From NCBI GenBank assembly GCA_947044365.1, contig OX345639.1, forward strand, positions 242,501 to 306,500: DNA of 64,000 nt, written 5' to 3'. This document shows, one piece after another, positions 35,974-47,493 of this stretch. The notes beneath the pieces are model-generated. The model was given only the letters and a program-made list of their open reading frames with translations. It did not search any database and was not told the origin of the DNA. The DNA comes from Petrosia ficiformis. Lineage: Eukaryota; Porifera; Demospongiae; Haplosclerida; Petrosiidae. The first letter of the stretch is position 1. Each line of letters opens with the position of its first letter. A program made the position numbers and the translations under genes.

Positions 35974-38435
35974 TCAAAGAACAGCTCGTTTGTCTCTCTG
36001 TTTACCTCTGGACTGACTCCTATACTTAGCACATGCTGCATTATATAATTTCTATGAATAAATTTCCAAAGTAATCTCCAAGCTTTAGTATATTTATTAT
36101 ATAGTATACTATATTGGTTTATTAGTAAATTATTAGTATATTATTATTGATATACTAATAGTACATTACTAGTATATTATTAGTATACTAGCCTTTGGCA
36201 GTTTAAGCTAGGTGTATAATTCTGTCACTGTTTATCGTTCATCTCTTCTCAAAACTTTTCTTTAATGCACAAATCTCAAATTTACTGTCAACGCCTTCTT
36301 TTATTACATCACGCCAACATGTAATTTTCTGAATCTTTGTTGCAGGTGAATTTGACAGACAGACAATGGTATATTATATTGGTGTACTATTAGTATACTA
36401 ATGTATACTTGGTTTATTATCAGTACATTATCAGTATACTATGTTGATATAATTATTAGCATATTATTGGTATACTTATCAGTATTATACTACTCTAGTC
36501 TATTAGTAAATTATTAGTATATTATTGGTATACTATTAGTATATTACATGTATTAGTATATTAGCATACTATTTAGGTATATTATTGGTATGATAATTTT
36601 ATAACTTACTCTCTCCATTTTATCAGCTTTTGTTTCTCTGTGATCTAATGGTGGGCTACCCAGTTGAAACATATCTCTCAATATATCATTATTCTGTATC
36701 AGTACATGTATTTATAATAATAATAATAATAATAATAGTTAACACCTTACCTGTAAGTGAGATCTCATTCCGGTACCTAAAAGATCAGTTAAAGCAGTAT
36801 ACTGCAACAACCTATGTGATTTAATGTGATGTCACATGATGTAATACTGACAGAAACTAACTATGATATAATGTGATGTCACATGATGTCAAATGATGTA
36901 ACACAGAAACTTACCTAGCCCATGAGTCTAAAGTCAAAGTTTCCAATCCAAACTTTACTGTTCTTTCCGGAACAGTTCCACTCTGGATTAAGTGAGAGCA
37001 TAGATAGATGATAAACATATGGATAGATAGATGAACATTCACTACCTCAACAGATTGTAATATTTCTCTAAAACAAGATCTTTGTTGACTTCTTTCTTTT
37101 CTCCCAGTATATCTGTTACTCTCTGATGCCATACTCTGTATTATTCCACAAAGAATATCAACATCATCACTTTCTAATAACTACAATATATAAAATATTA
37201 ACACACTTGAATATCTCCAGTACTATACACTAACTCACATCTTCATCAATATCTCTAGCCAGCTCAAATAGTAAGGCTACAGACTGACCTACAGCCATCT
37301 TAACAGTCAGATCTAAACTGTTCTCTAGTATACCAGTCAGGAGTGGCAACTGGCTATATACACACAATAACACTTGAATTCCACACATTATTAAACCTTT
37401 CACCTCTAAACAAACCTGGATAAAATGCTAGGTATGACATGATCTGGAAGTATTGATAGTAATAATGACCATCCTTTTACAGCAGAGGTCACAATACAGT
37501 CTACTTTAACACTGTATATGATTGATTCGTATTCATGCATCACACTTTCCAGCTCCTGAGAAAGATAGATAAATGAATGGATAAATAGATTAATATCACC
37601 TAACCTTCACATCTTGAGATAATATAAAACTATAGAGTGCTAAAGTCGATAGAGCCTATAAGTTAAAAGAAATGATCGTGTGATCCTGTGATCATTTAAG
37701 AACACACTGACTTACCGAACTCCTCTCAGCAGGGGTAACCGTATGATCTCTGATAATTGTACTTAGCAAAGGGCGTAATACTAGAAGTAGCTGACCATGT
37801 TCTTCTCCAACTTGAAGAACAAGAAGGGATGATAGGTGAAGAAGGTCACACCTTTCTGATCCTCGAATCTTCTTAATCCCTTTGATAATCGTGTCAATAA
37901 AGGTCTCTTCCCTGTTGATGTAACGTGACATCATAATGATGTAATATGACATCATCTACATACATACCGTCCAATGATATGCTGTGTAATCAATTTATGT
38001 CTTAAAATACCATTTAAGTATTTGAGAGCTGATAATCTGTTTCTTGAACTATAGATGAACACCATAAATCATGTGACATGATAGTCATGTGATATAATAT
38101 CATGCGACTTACTTCTTATCACTAAGCTGATCGATATGTTCTGTTAATTGAAATTGCAATTCACTATCACTGTCTGAATCATCAACACATCCTCCACTAT
38201 CTAAAACTAGTGAATAGTTAATTAAAGCTCACATTAAATAATATCATAATACCTTCATCACTAAGAATAATACTATCAGGTAATGAACTACATACACTCT
38301 CACTATCATCATCAAGTCCTAGATTAGGAACTGATAATAGTACCGCTGTAGCCCCATCTGTGAAACATTAACAACAACGGTATATCACAATATATATATA
38401 TAATTATATACATGTACATAAGCCCTGAATTTATA

Positions 38436-38517
<82 letters not shown>

Positions 38518-38642
38518 TAGAGAGAGAGAGACTTTAGTCCCCTGTTGACAACGTCATAGAAGTAAAGGACATCTTTTTCTAACTCACCTTCCTGTTGAGT
38601 AGACTTGTCTTTCTTTTTTTTAGACTTTCCTCCTTTAGGCAT
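35974..38642 (-). CDS. IFRD: Interferon-related developmental regulator (IFRD1/2)
   Basis: IFRD proteins are ARM/HEAT-like regulators; IFRD1 acts in transcriptional repression and IFRD2 binds idle ribosomes. The start MPKGGKSKKKKDKSTQQEGE is at 38642. Exons continue with an acidic part (LGLDDDSESVCSS, DSIILSDE), SRNRLSALKYLNGILRHKL, FIDTIIKGIKKIRGSERCDL, LRPLLSTIIRDHTVTPAERS, AVGQSVALLFELARDIDEDL, MASESNRYTGRKERSQQRS, CFREILQSVE, GTVPERTVKFGLETLTLDSW, DILRDMFQLGSPP and the C-terminal KLYNAACAKYRSQSRGKQRD with KRAVL. The order and spacing match the family throughout. One animal IFRD gene before the vertebrate split is expected, so 1 versus 2 is not assigned. It is divergent from GCAT (128 bp). 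A TA microsatellite fills intron 1. Confidence 0.92.
36080..36590. repeat. Degenerate TATTAGTATA repeats in IFRD intron
   Basis: Many imperfect repeats of ATTATTAGTATAT and ATTGGTATACT occupy most of this last intron, interrupted by about 150 bp of unrelated sequence (36190-36350). Confidence 0.7.
38398..38515. repeat. (TA)n microsatellite in IFRD intron 1
   Basis: A nearly pure TA tract just downstream of the first IFRD exon; it can form long self-complementary structure. Confidence 0.95.
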
Positions 38643-38770
38643 CTTGTATTTCTCGCTATCTAACTGATGAAGACACAACCATGTCACTCAGTGTTGTCAC
38701 TCTATGATGCAATACATATCACGTGACTAAAAGGGGTGTGGTAAGGCTTCCCCACGTGTTGTGAATTGTA

Positions 38771-41700
38771 ATGGCTGCTTCACTTGTATTTGCTAGAAGA
38801 ACTTCAAACTGGTCACTAGCAAGAGATGTACTTAGAGGAGAGTTAGCAGCCATTAAAGCTGCTGGAACTTGGAAGTCAGAGAGAGTCATAACCACACCTC
38901 AAGCTGCTTTTATTAAAGTTAAAGATAGAGATGGTGAACTACTGAACTTCTGTGCTAATAATTACCTAGGACTCTCAGTAAGTGTTAGTATACATCAATG
39001 TGAGTGTATTTGTATATACCAGTGTTAGTATCTATCAATGTGAGTGTATTTGTATATACCAGTGTTAGTATACATCAATGTGAGTGTATTTGTATATACC
39101 AGTGTATGTGTGTGTATGCAAGTAGCTAAACTATATATAATCTAAGATATGTCATCGATATCTTGTGAGGGGGGAGTGGAGGTAGTTCAAAACAATTCAC
39201 AGTAATTACCACTCTCCCACATCTGTATATTCATAGCGTGACTGTTTGTTGAATACAAAGGAATGAGTGTCATAATTGTGAACTGGTCATATATTATTGA
39301 ATTATGCCAGGTTCGCCTACTCCGTTTTTGCCTACTTGAAATTTATGCAATAATTCCACATTTGCCTACGTATACCGTATATCTAATTAACTAAAATATT
39401 TTAATAAAAAAATTTTGATTTTTGACAAGGAAGAAACTCAGGTAAACCTGCTAGTAAAAGTAGTGATGTATATATATATATATATTATAATAATTATTTA
39501 TTGTTTTATTGCAATTTCAATATTGTTTACTGTTATATTTTTTACCTAACGACAAGGGCGCCTAGAGTGGTCATACGTTCTAAGAGCCCCTAGACTGGTC
39601 ATACATACCAAGCGCCCCTAGAAAGGTCATATGCTGCAAGGGCCCCTAGAGTGGTTAAGCGGCTGCAAAGAAGCATCTGTTTGTCAGACGATAGTAGAAT
39701 CTTAGCAGACGCTATTTAGAATTTCTTTAAATATTTTATATACGGTAGGCAAATGTAGAATTAGTGTTTAAATTTCGAGTAGGCAAACGCGGAGTAGGCG
39801 AACCCGCAGGATACCATATTATAATATATATATATACATGTAATGTAGTCTCATCCAGAAGTGATTGAAGCTGGTCGACAAGCTCTAAAGGATTTTGGTG
39901 CTGGACTTAGTTCAGTACGTTTCATATGTGGAACACAGGCCAGTATATCACACATCATTTCTTGCTACATATACTCATAATAAATTATTATATATCTATT
40001 GTATACCATAAAAAGGAGATGATATCATATACACTATAATAACTCTAGTATTATACATATGACATCATATTACCTCAATATAGACCATTCATAAGGATTT
40101 GGAACAGAAGATTGCAACGTTTCATAACAGAGATGATGCAATACTATATGCGGCTTGTTTTGACGCTAATGCAGGTAAATATCAGCTGACATGATGTGAT
40201 GTGAGAAGACACATCTGAAAGCCCACCATGAAATTCCCTTAAAAGGACACACAAAAGAAAATACATAACAACACCTATCCTATTAGGGTGTTCCATAAAT
40301 TACATTACACATCATCTAGACTTATTATATTACGTATTACAGGAATATTTGAAGGTATTATGAGCCCTGACGATGCAGTGTTTAGTGATCAACTGAATCA
40401 TGCCTCTATGATTGATGGACTGAGATTATGTAAAGCACAAAAGTTTAGATACCAACATAACGGTACATATACATACATACATACATACATACATACATGC
40501 ATGCATACATAGACGGATACATACATACATACATACATACTTACATACATACATACATACATAATACGTACATACACACAAGTCACACACACATGTACAT
40601 ACATACATATATACATACATACAGCCTACATATACACATAAATTACTTTCTGTTTTAGATTTAGTTGAATTAGAAGAACAGTTATCTGGAGCTAGTGATG
40701 CAAGAATGAAAATGATAGTAACCGATGGAGTATTTAGTATGGATGGAGATATTTGTCAGTTGCCGTGAGTTACTATATAATGACAGTGAAGAGTGCCATA
40801 TACATACTGTATGTATCCAGAGAGCTGTGTGATTTAGGTGATAAATATAGTGCTATGGTTTTTGTAGATGAGTGTCATGCTACAGGACTAATGGGTAAAA
40901 CAGGAAGGTATATTAGTATATATGTATATCAGAGATAATATTAGTACTAAATCTGTTTAGAGGGACAGAAGAACATCTTAATTGTTCAGGAAGAGTTGAT
41001 ATAATCAATTCAACTTTAGGCAAAGCTCTTGGAGGAGCAGCTGGTAATATCATTCATATTTTCATTAACGTACAATTATCATGGGGATTTGTAGGAGGCT
41101 ACACTGTAGGACCTCAAGAGGTCATTGATACCTTGAGACAACGATCCAGACCTTACCTCTTTTCAAATACACTTCCTCCTCCTGTTGTAGCCTGTGCTAG
41201 TAAGGTATGTTACTATGGTAACCGTCATGTAATTGATAATATTATGTTATTAGGTATTCGATTTGTTAATGGATGGTTCACAACTTGTTGATAAGCTACA
41301 ATGGAACACTGAATATTTCCGCAAACATATGAATGAAGCTGGATTTGTGTTATCAGTTAGTTAGTAGACTATTATTTCTTGTTCATTTTCTCCGGCCTGC
41401 CATCTTTAATTTCTTTTCTGTGTATGTTAATTGAGACATTGTGTAATAGTAATGCATTCATAGTAATAGTAATTAAGTTATTTAAATAATTCGTGTAATA
41501 GAATATGTATCAAATTAGCCCTAGTAAAGTGATATTGTAGAATTGCAGGTTGCTTTGAGATATATCCAATAACTAAAAATATGATGTCACGTTTTCCCAA
41601 TACACATAGTAATAGTAATATTATTTTAATTATTTTGACAATATTACGGATTCATGTATGCATGTAGATGGTTTCTGATTCATAACAATCCCTTTTTGTC

Positions 41701-42179
41701 TTCTGAAATATTTAATATTGTTAATTAATTTAATAAATTTATGTATAAACAAATGTATATAAGTTACATGTTTTACATGCCAATTATGTAGTGATTGATC
41801 ATATTACCACACACACACCTGCTATGTTGTTTATTAGGGACAAAACCATCCCATAGTACCAGTAATGATAGGAGATGCTCGCCTAGCAACAGAAATGGCT
41901 GATGAAATATTAGGTATGTGCATTGCTCACCTGCCATATTTACTAATGAAACTAATTTTTATTTAGCCAAAGGTATATTTGTGGTCGGTTTTAATTTTCC
42001 TGTTGTCCCAAAAGGTGGTTTGTTCAGGTGTTCAATTATACAGTCTTTTAACTTTCATCTGTTTGGTTTCAGGAAAGGCAAGAATTCGTGTGCAGCTGTC
42101 AGCAGTCCATGACAAATCTCATATTGATAGGTGCATTGAAGCTTTCGTAGAAGTTGGTAAAAATAAAGGTATAATATGA
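38771..42179 (+). CDS. GCAT: Glycine C-acetyltransferase (2-amino-3-ketobutyrate CoA ligase)
   Basis: GCAT is a mitochondrial PLP enzyme that converts 2-amino-3-ketobutyrate and CoA to glycine and acetyl-CoA in threonine breakdown. The N-terminus [20 protein letters not shown] looks like a mitochondrial presequence. Recognised blocks are [100 protein letters not shown], the PLP lysine in [37 protein letters not shown] and [20 protein letters not shown]. About eleven exons are used; the first is 38771-38976 and the last ends at 42179. Intron 1 carries a 40 bp repeat and a foldback element. Confidence 0.93.
38977..39100. repeat. 40 bp repeat, 3 units, at GCAT donor
   Basis: The unit contains AGTGTTAGTA and ATCAATGTGAGTGTATTTGT with ATATACC. 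The first unit overlaps the exon 1 donor (TCA then GTAAGTGTTAGTA), so the array starts at the 5' splice site. Confidence 0.85.
39307..39810. mobile_element. Foldback / MITE-like element in GCAT intron 1
   Basis: Arms of about 70 bp at both ends are inverted copies: GGTTCGCCTACTCC ... CATTTGCCTACGTATACCGT on the left, ATACGGTAGGCAAATG ... GGAGTAGGCGAACC on the right. The inside has a TA run and four tandem GC-rich 28 bp units (39554-39665) built on GCGCCCCTAGA and GGTCATA. There is no coding capacity and no clear target-site duplication. Confidence 0.75.
40462..40622. repeat. (TACA)n microsatellite, GCAT intron
   Basis: The array begins directly at the donor after FRYQHN (GGTACATATACATACAT) and extends over most of the intron. 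Confidence 0.9.
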
Positions 42180-42409
42180 GAAATATGTCAACAAGTAATT
42201 ATTTCTTAGACTAATGTGATTCTATTTATAAAACAAATTATATTTGACATGTGAAAAAATTTTGTTTTGTAATTCTTGAAATTCATTCATTTCCATTATT
42301 GAATATTTAGAGGAAAAAATTATGTGTACAGGAAAAAAAATTTACACAAAAATGATGATAGATAAAGATATTTTATTATTAGTGTCATACAAACATTGGT
42401 AGTTAGAAT

Positions 42410-42885
42410 TTACAAACATGGTCGACACGCACACCCTGTTATTAGTGGCCGAGATATATATCGCCTATATGAAGTGTCACCACAATCCACCAGTGTAGCG
42501 AAACGACTGGAACCTATCCTCGCAGTAATACTTTGACAACAATCACACTGAGTATGCAAAAAATTTCGAAGAGATGCCCTGTGAATTCTAGAGTAATGGT
42601 GATATATGATAATAATAACATCTCCCGCAACATTATCTAAACGTACCTTTCACTTGCGAATCGAGGTATTTCGGAAGATGGACAGATTCCGACACAGTTC
42701 AGTGTAGTATATGTCCCATTACAGCCATCATCAGTTATAAAGTTAATGTTGGTAGGTAGTAGATAACAAGTTTGCTCTGTTGATACAAGTGGTCGTGTAT
42801 CTTGTTCTATATAACTTTGCGATACTGATATATCACAAACAGCCCATAACCCCACAGCAACAAGAATAACTGCTGCAATAGACAT
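42410..42885 (-). CDS. Small secreted cystine-knot (CTCK) protein
   Basis: Two exons (42647-42885, 42410-42587) give 138 residues. The N-terminus MSIAAVILVAVGLWAVCDIS is a signal peptide. The rest is mostly one C-terminal-cystine-knot-type domain: TCYLLPTNINFITDDGCNGT, LNCVGICPSS (the CxGxC of the knot), TQCDCCQSITARIG (CxCC), ATLVDCGD and ITGCACRPCL at the very end. This spacing is like the CTCK of von Willebrand factor, mucins and Norrin-like ligands. With only a signal peptide and knot domain, it resembles a secreted ligand or antagonist, or a matrix component. The receptor and role are unknown. It is convergent with GCAT and followed upstream by a small unknown gene on the same strand. 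Confidence 0.78.
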
Positions 42886-42976
42886 CTTTTCAATATACTG
42901 AGATAAACTGACAAATGTTTATATATACTACTAGTAGAGGTGTGGCCTAGGCCTAATAATTATATAATATATCCCC

Positions 42977-43367
42977 TCAAGGATCATCAACTGTTATAGT
43001 TCCCATAACAAGGTTGCTGTCATGAAGCACTAACTCTTGTCTATAAAGATTGAGTGAAGAATGAAATCCATTTCAGCTACAAATTTAAAAACATACTTGC
43101 GTAAATCTCTTCGTACATTTTCTGCTTTTCGTTCAGCTCTTGCATGATGTTTTTTACAATTGCTTCTCCTGGTGCTATGACCACCAACTTGTACAGATTT
43201 ATCAGCATATTTCTGTTAATAAAGACACGAAATTACAATATCCCATAAATATTCAATTTGAAAACCTGTCCAATTTTCTGATCCTCAATTCTCTTTCTTG
43301 CTTCTAATGCTCTGTCAATCACTCTTTGTTTCCTGAGTGTTTCATTGTGGTATGCTTCAGCCATCAT
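42977..43367 (-). CDS. Small basic helical protein, unknown
   Basis: Three exons (43266-43367, 43097-43212, 42977-43040) give 93 residues in one open phase with good GT-AG sites. The sequence MMAEAYHNETLRKQRVIDRA continues with LEARKRIEDQKIGQKYADKS, a Gly/Ser turn (VQVGGHSTRRSNCKKHH), ARAERKAENVRRDLRKQELV and ends TITVDDP. It is rich in Arg, Lys and Glu and looks helical, without a signal peptide or membrane segment. No family was recognised. The start could be either of two adjacent ATGs. The consistent phase across two introns argues that it is a real gene. Confidence 0.6.
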
Positions 43368-44332
43368 GAGAAATTCTCACCTTTTCTCTGCAAACTAATA
43401 TACACCCATTATGAATATCTTTATACTTTATTATTACAACTAACACTACAATTGCAACCATCACAAATGTTGTAGAATTAATTTACAAGTTGTAGAAGCA
43501 TAATCATAATTATCTCCAGTAATTTGATATACATATGTACGTACGTATGTATGTATTATTATCACTGAGACCCTCAGCTGTCTTATTTTACAGCTACTGA
43601 GTGGTTTCTGATTGTACTGAAATATTCAGTTTGCACACAACAACATGTTATTGACGCATAATTATATTTCTAATTATAGCATCAAATTTTTAGAATTACT
43701 TGCAAGTTTAGTAGTAATGTTGGTGTACACATGACATACATATATTGCTGATGAGTGTAATGTGGTACATATATTACTGATCAGTGTAATGTGGTACATA
43801 TATTACTGATCAGTGTAATGTGGTACATATATTACTGATCAGTGTAATGTGGTACATATATTACTGATCAGTGTAATGTGGTACAATGTACATATATTAC
43901 TGATCAGTGTAATGTGGTACATATATTACTGATCAGTGTAATGTGGTACATATATTACTGATCAGTGTAATGTGGTACATATATTACCGATCGGTGTAAT
44001 GTGGTACATATATTACTGATCAGTGTAATGTGGTACATATATATTACCGATCGGTGTAATATATTACTGATTGGTGTAACGTGTTACTATGTAATACCTA
44101 GCAATCCTTTTTTGATAAGTGATATCACTAAAACTATAAAGATCATGAGAAAATTTTTAAAACCAGCACAGTATGTACGTACGTACATAATATAATTCAT
44201 TGCGGTATCCCATAGCATCCTCCACAGACTTTAGACTTCCAGGGAGCAGCTACGCCCTTTTTTATGAATACTGTTATCTTTGTTGTTGCAGCTTTCTTTT
44301 TGTTGTGTTTCTGCACTGCAGTATGGCTGTTG
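43368..44332. other. Intergenic region dominated by a 29 bp minisatellite
   Basis: No gene is seen apart from a possible non-coding 5' exon of the RASGEF1 gene near its right end. Besides the array at 43733-44070 there are short CGTACGTA tracts (43535 and 44171). Confidence 0.7.
43733..44070. repeat. 29 bp minisatellite, ~11 units, with ACTGATCAGT palindrome
   Basis: Units contain TACATATATTACTGATCAGT then GTAATGTGG. Each unit has the perfect 10 bp palindrome ACTGATCAGT; two variant units have ACCGATCGGT, which is again palindromic, so changes on both arms are matched. Confidence 0.95.
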
Positions 44333-45008
44333 GTACTGATAGCAAAGAAATAAGTGCTAACAAACTTAAAGATATATTGAGCATTCAGCTAGAAGTAAGA
44401 ACTATTGTATTATTTTATAAATCAATAATGAATGATATGTGGGCGTTACCTATACATATATAGGTAACTGAGAGATTGCTTGAAGCTGAGGAGCACAGAT
44501 TAAAATTATTAAAAACAGAAATAGAAGTTGCAAGACACAAAGGTGGAGATGCTGCTGTCAAACCTTCCAAAGTATGTCTGTCTGTCTGTGTCTGATCATA
44601 CGAATTACAATCCACTTCTTATCTGATAGGATAAAGAACTTGAAATGCAAGAGAACACACTTTTGTAAGTATATAGTAATTTATCTGCTAAACATACATA
44701 TATACTCTCAATGCAGACGAATCCGGTCACAATATCAGCGACTATCACAAGAAATGCTGACAATGGGTTTAAAACACAGAAAAAGGATCAAAGTAATCAT
44801 TATTATGTTTTCATGTGATATTACGTCACCTGACAATTATACAGGTATCCAGAAGTCTACCTGCAATTGGAATGAAACAGACTGCAAAACGAAGGGTATG
44901 TATGTATGTATGTATGTATGTATGTATGTATGTATGTATGTATGTATATATGTATGTATTTTTGTATGTATGTATATATGTATGTATGCACGTATGTACG
45001 TATGTATG

Positions 45009-45042
<34 letters not shown>

Positions 45043-45116
45043 TGTATGTATGTATGTATGTATGTATGTATGTATGCATATATGTATATATGTATGTATG
45101 CATGTATGTACGTATG

Positions 45117-45150
<34 letters not shown>

Positions 45151-45967
45151 TATATATATATGTATGTATGTATGTATGTATGCATGTATGTATGTATGTA
45201 TGTATGTGTGTACGTATGTATTTACGTATGTATGTATGTATTATGTATATATGTAGTATGTATTGTATTCTTCATTAGCCCTCACTGTTTGAGCACTATG
45301 TTCCAGTAGAAGAATTAATGGCGACTAAGATAGAAGAAGTTTGTGACAAACAGACAGACAGACACACACATACATACAGACACACACATAAACACATACA
45401 TATTCATACATTCATACACACATAATATTTATAACAGGTGGAACAGCTGCAAATCACCTCAGAACCTCTCCAAGTATCTACTGAAATTAAAACTGGATTA
45501 TTTTCTCCGCAACAACTGTCTGAGGTGAATTAATATGGAAAATGATATAGTGATACAGATGTAATAATATATAATTATTAAATATTTTTATTCTTTAGGA
45601 ATTAGAATATAAAGATGGAGTACTGGTAGCTGGTTCACTAGATGCTTTAATCCAGCTTTTAATTCCATCAGAAACATATTACCCCGAGGTAAAGAATACT
45701 AGTTCTTTAGTAATTAATTATAATTGATTTATTTGTAGATGAGTTACGTTTTTGCGTTTTTCCTTTGTTCTCGGCTTTTCATCTCCCCTCACACTCTCCT
45801 AACAAGAGTATCTAGGGTACTGTATACATAATATTTATTTATATATGTACAAACATATACTGTACATACATCCACATATACTTACATACATACATACATA
45901 CATACGTACATACATATGTACATACATACATACATACATACATACATACATACATTCACACATACAT

Positions 45968-46004
<37 letters not shown>

Positions 46005-47411
46005 TGCATACATACATACATACATACATACATACATACATACACACATAAACACATACATACATACATACATACATATCATAATGGGGTTATACATTTA
46101 TTTACAGATATTTCAATTTGTTCAGAGACAACATATGGTGTCTGATAAGGTGAGTAGAATTAAATTACAAGCAAGAAATGCAATATCTTTGTTGTCGGCA
46201 ATGTACTCAATCATAACAACATGTATATTTTGATAGGGTGTAACTGCTAATAGATTTGTTCAATTGATAAGGTAAGTGTTACTAATATATGTGGAGGATA
46301 GCAAGCTATTAAATATATAGAGAATGGACTGAAACATTTCCCTATGATTTTCGGGATGAGAAAATGATGAGAGCTTTGAAAGATATGACTCAAATATGTG
46401 CCAGCCTTTCTCCTGTTAGTTGTATATATTTCAATATTTTATTACTTCATCCACTCTCTATTTCTTTGTCTATCTGGTCTATCTCTTGATCTTATAATTC
46501 TCAGATGCTCAGAAGAGAGATTGGTCAATTACAGTCAACATTGATTCAGAAACTTTCTGTTTTAGATCGATATGAACATGTCTTAAGACAAGTTAATGAT
46601 ATATATGTACAGAAACTGATAGATCCTAAAACGCAGGTTTGTATATAATATGTAGAATACATATAGATAGTACTCTGAAGAAAAGTTAAGAGAATTATTA
46701 AACTATAATATGTAGCTGTATGTATGTATGTATAGTGTTTGTGTTAGAATGTGATTAAATCTCATTTTACAAAATTGCCAACTTTAGAATATGTAATATG
46801 TATAGAAATCTGGATACTTTAGTAAGCTAGATAGCATTATAAATTTGAGAAACAGCTCAAATGCTCTTTAGTGTCATACAAGTATGCATTATGTGTAGAG
46901 TTGTTATATGGAAGTGGTTAGTTTAATTTAGTTACTAAAGTACCATCCCAATCCTGTTTATGTGCTTCTTCAGTTTTGATATCCTTAAATGTTTTTTTTA
47001 TTATTCTTGTAATACAATAATCTGAACTCAACAGGTAAATATTCTAAAATGTTGTGATAATCCTCTGACATTAGCTGAACAGTTAACTCATATTGAATTG
47101 GTACGTGAATATTATAATAATAATAATAATAATTTACTGTATTGTTTGTAGGAGAGACTTAATAATATTGGTCCTGAAGAATTTGTTCAGACTTTTGTCA
47201 AAGCACCGACAGAATCAGCTGTTAGTCTGTCTATCTATCTATCAATCTATCTATTTATCTATCTATCTATCAATCTATCTATTTATCTATCTATCTATCA
47301 ATCTATCTATTTATCTATCTATCAATCTATCTATTTATCTATCTATCTATCAATCTATCTATTTATCTATCTATCAATCTATCTATTTATCTATCTATCT
47401 ATCTATCTATC

Positions 47412-47493
<82 letters not shown>

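Noticed and set aside
44815..45309. 164-codon ORF overlapping a RASGEF1 exon
   Set aside because: Only its ends overlap real exons in part; most of it is TATG microsatellite translated as YVCM repeats.
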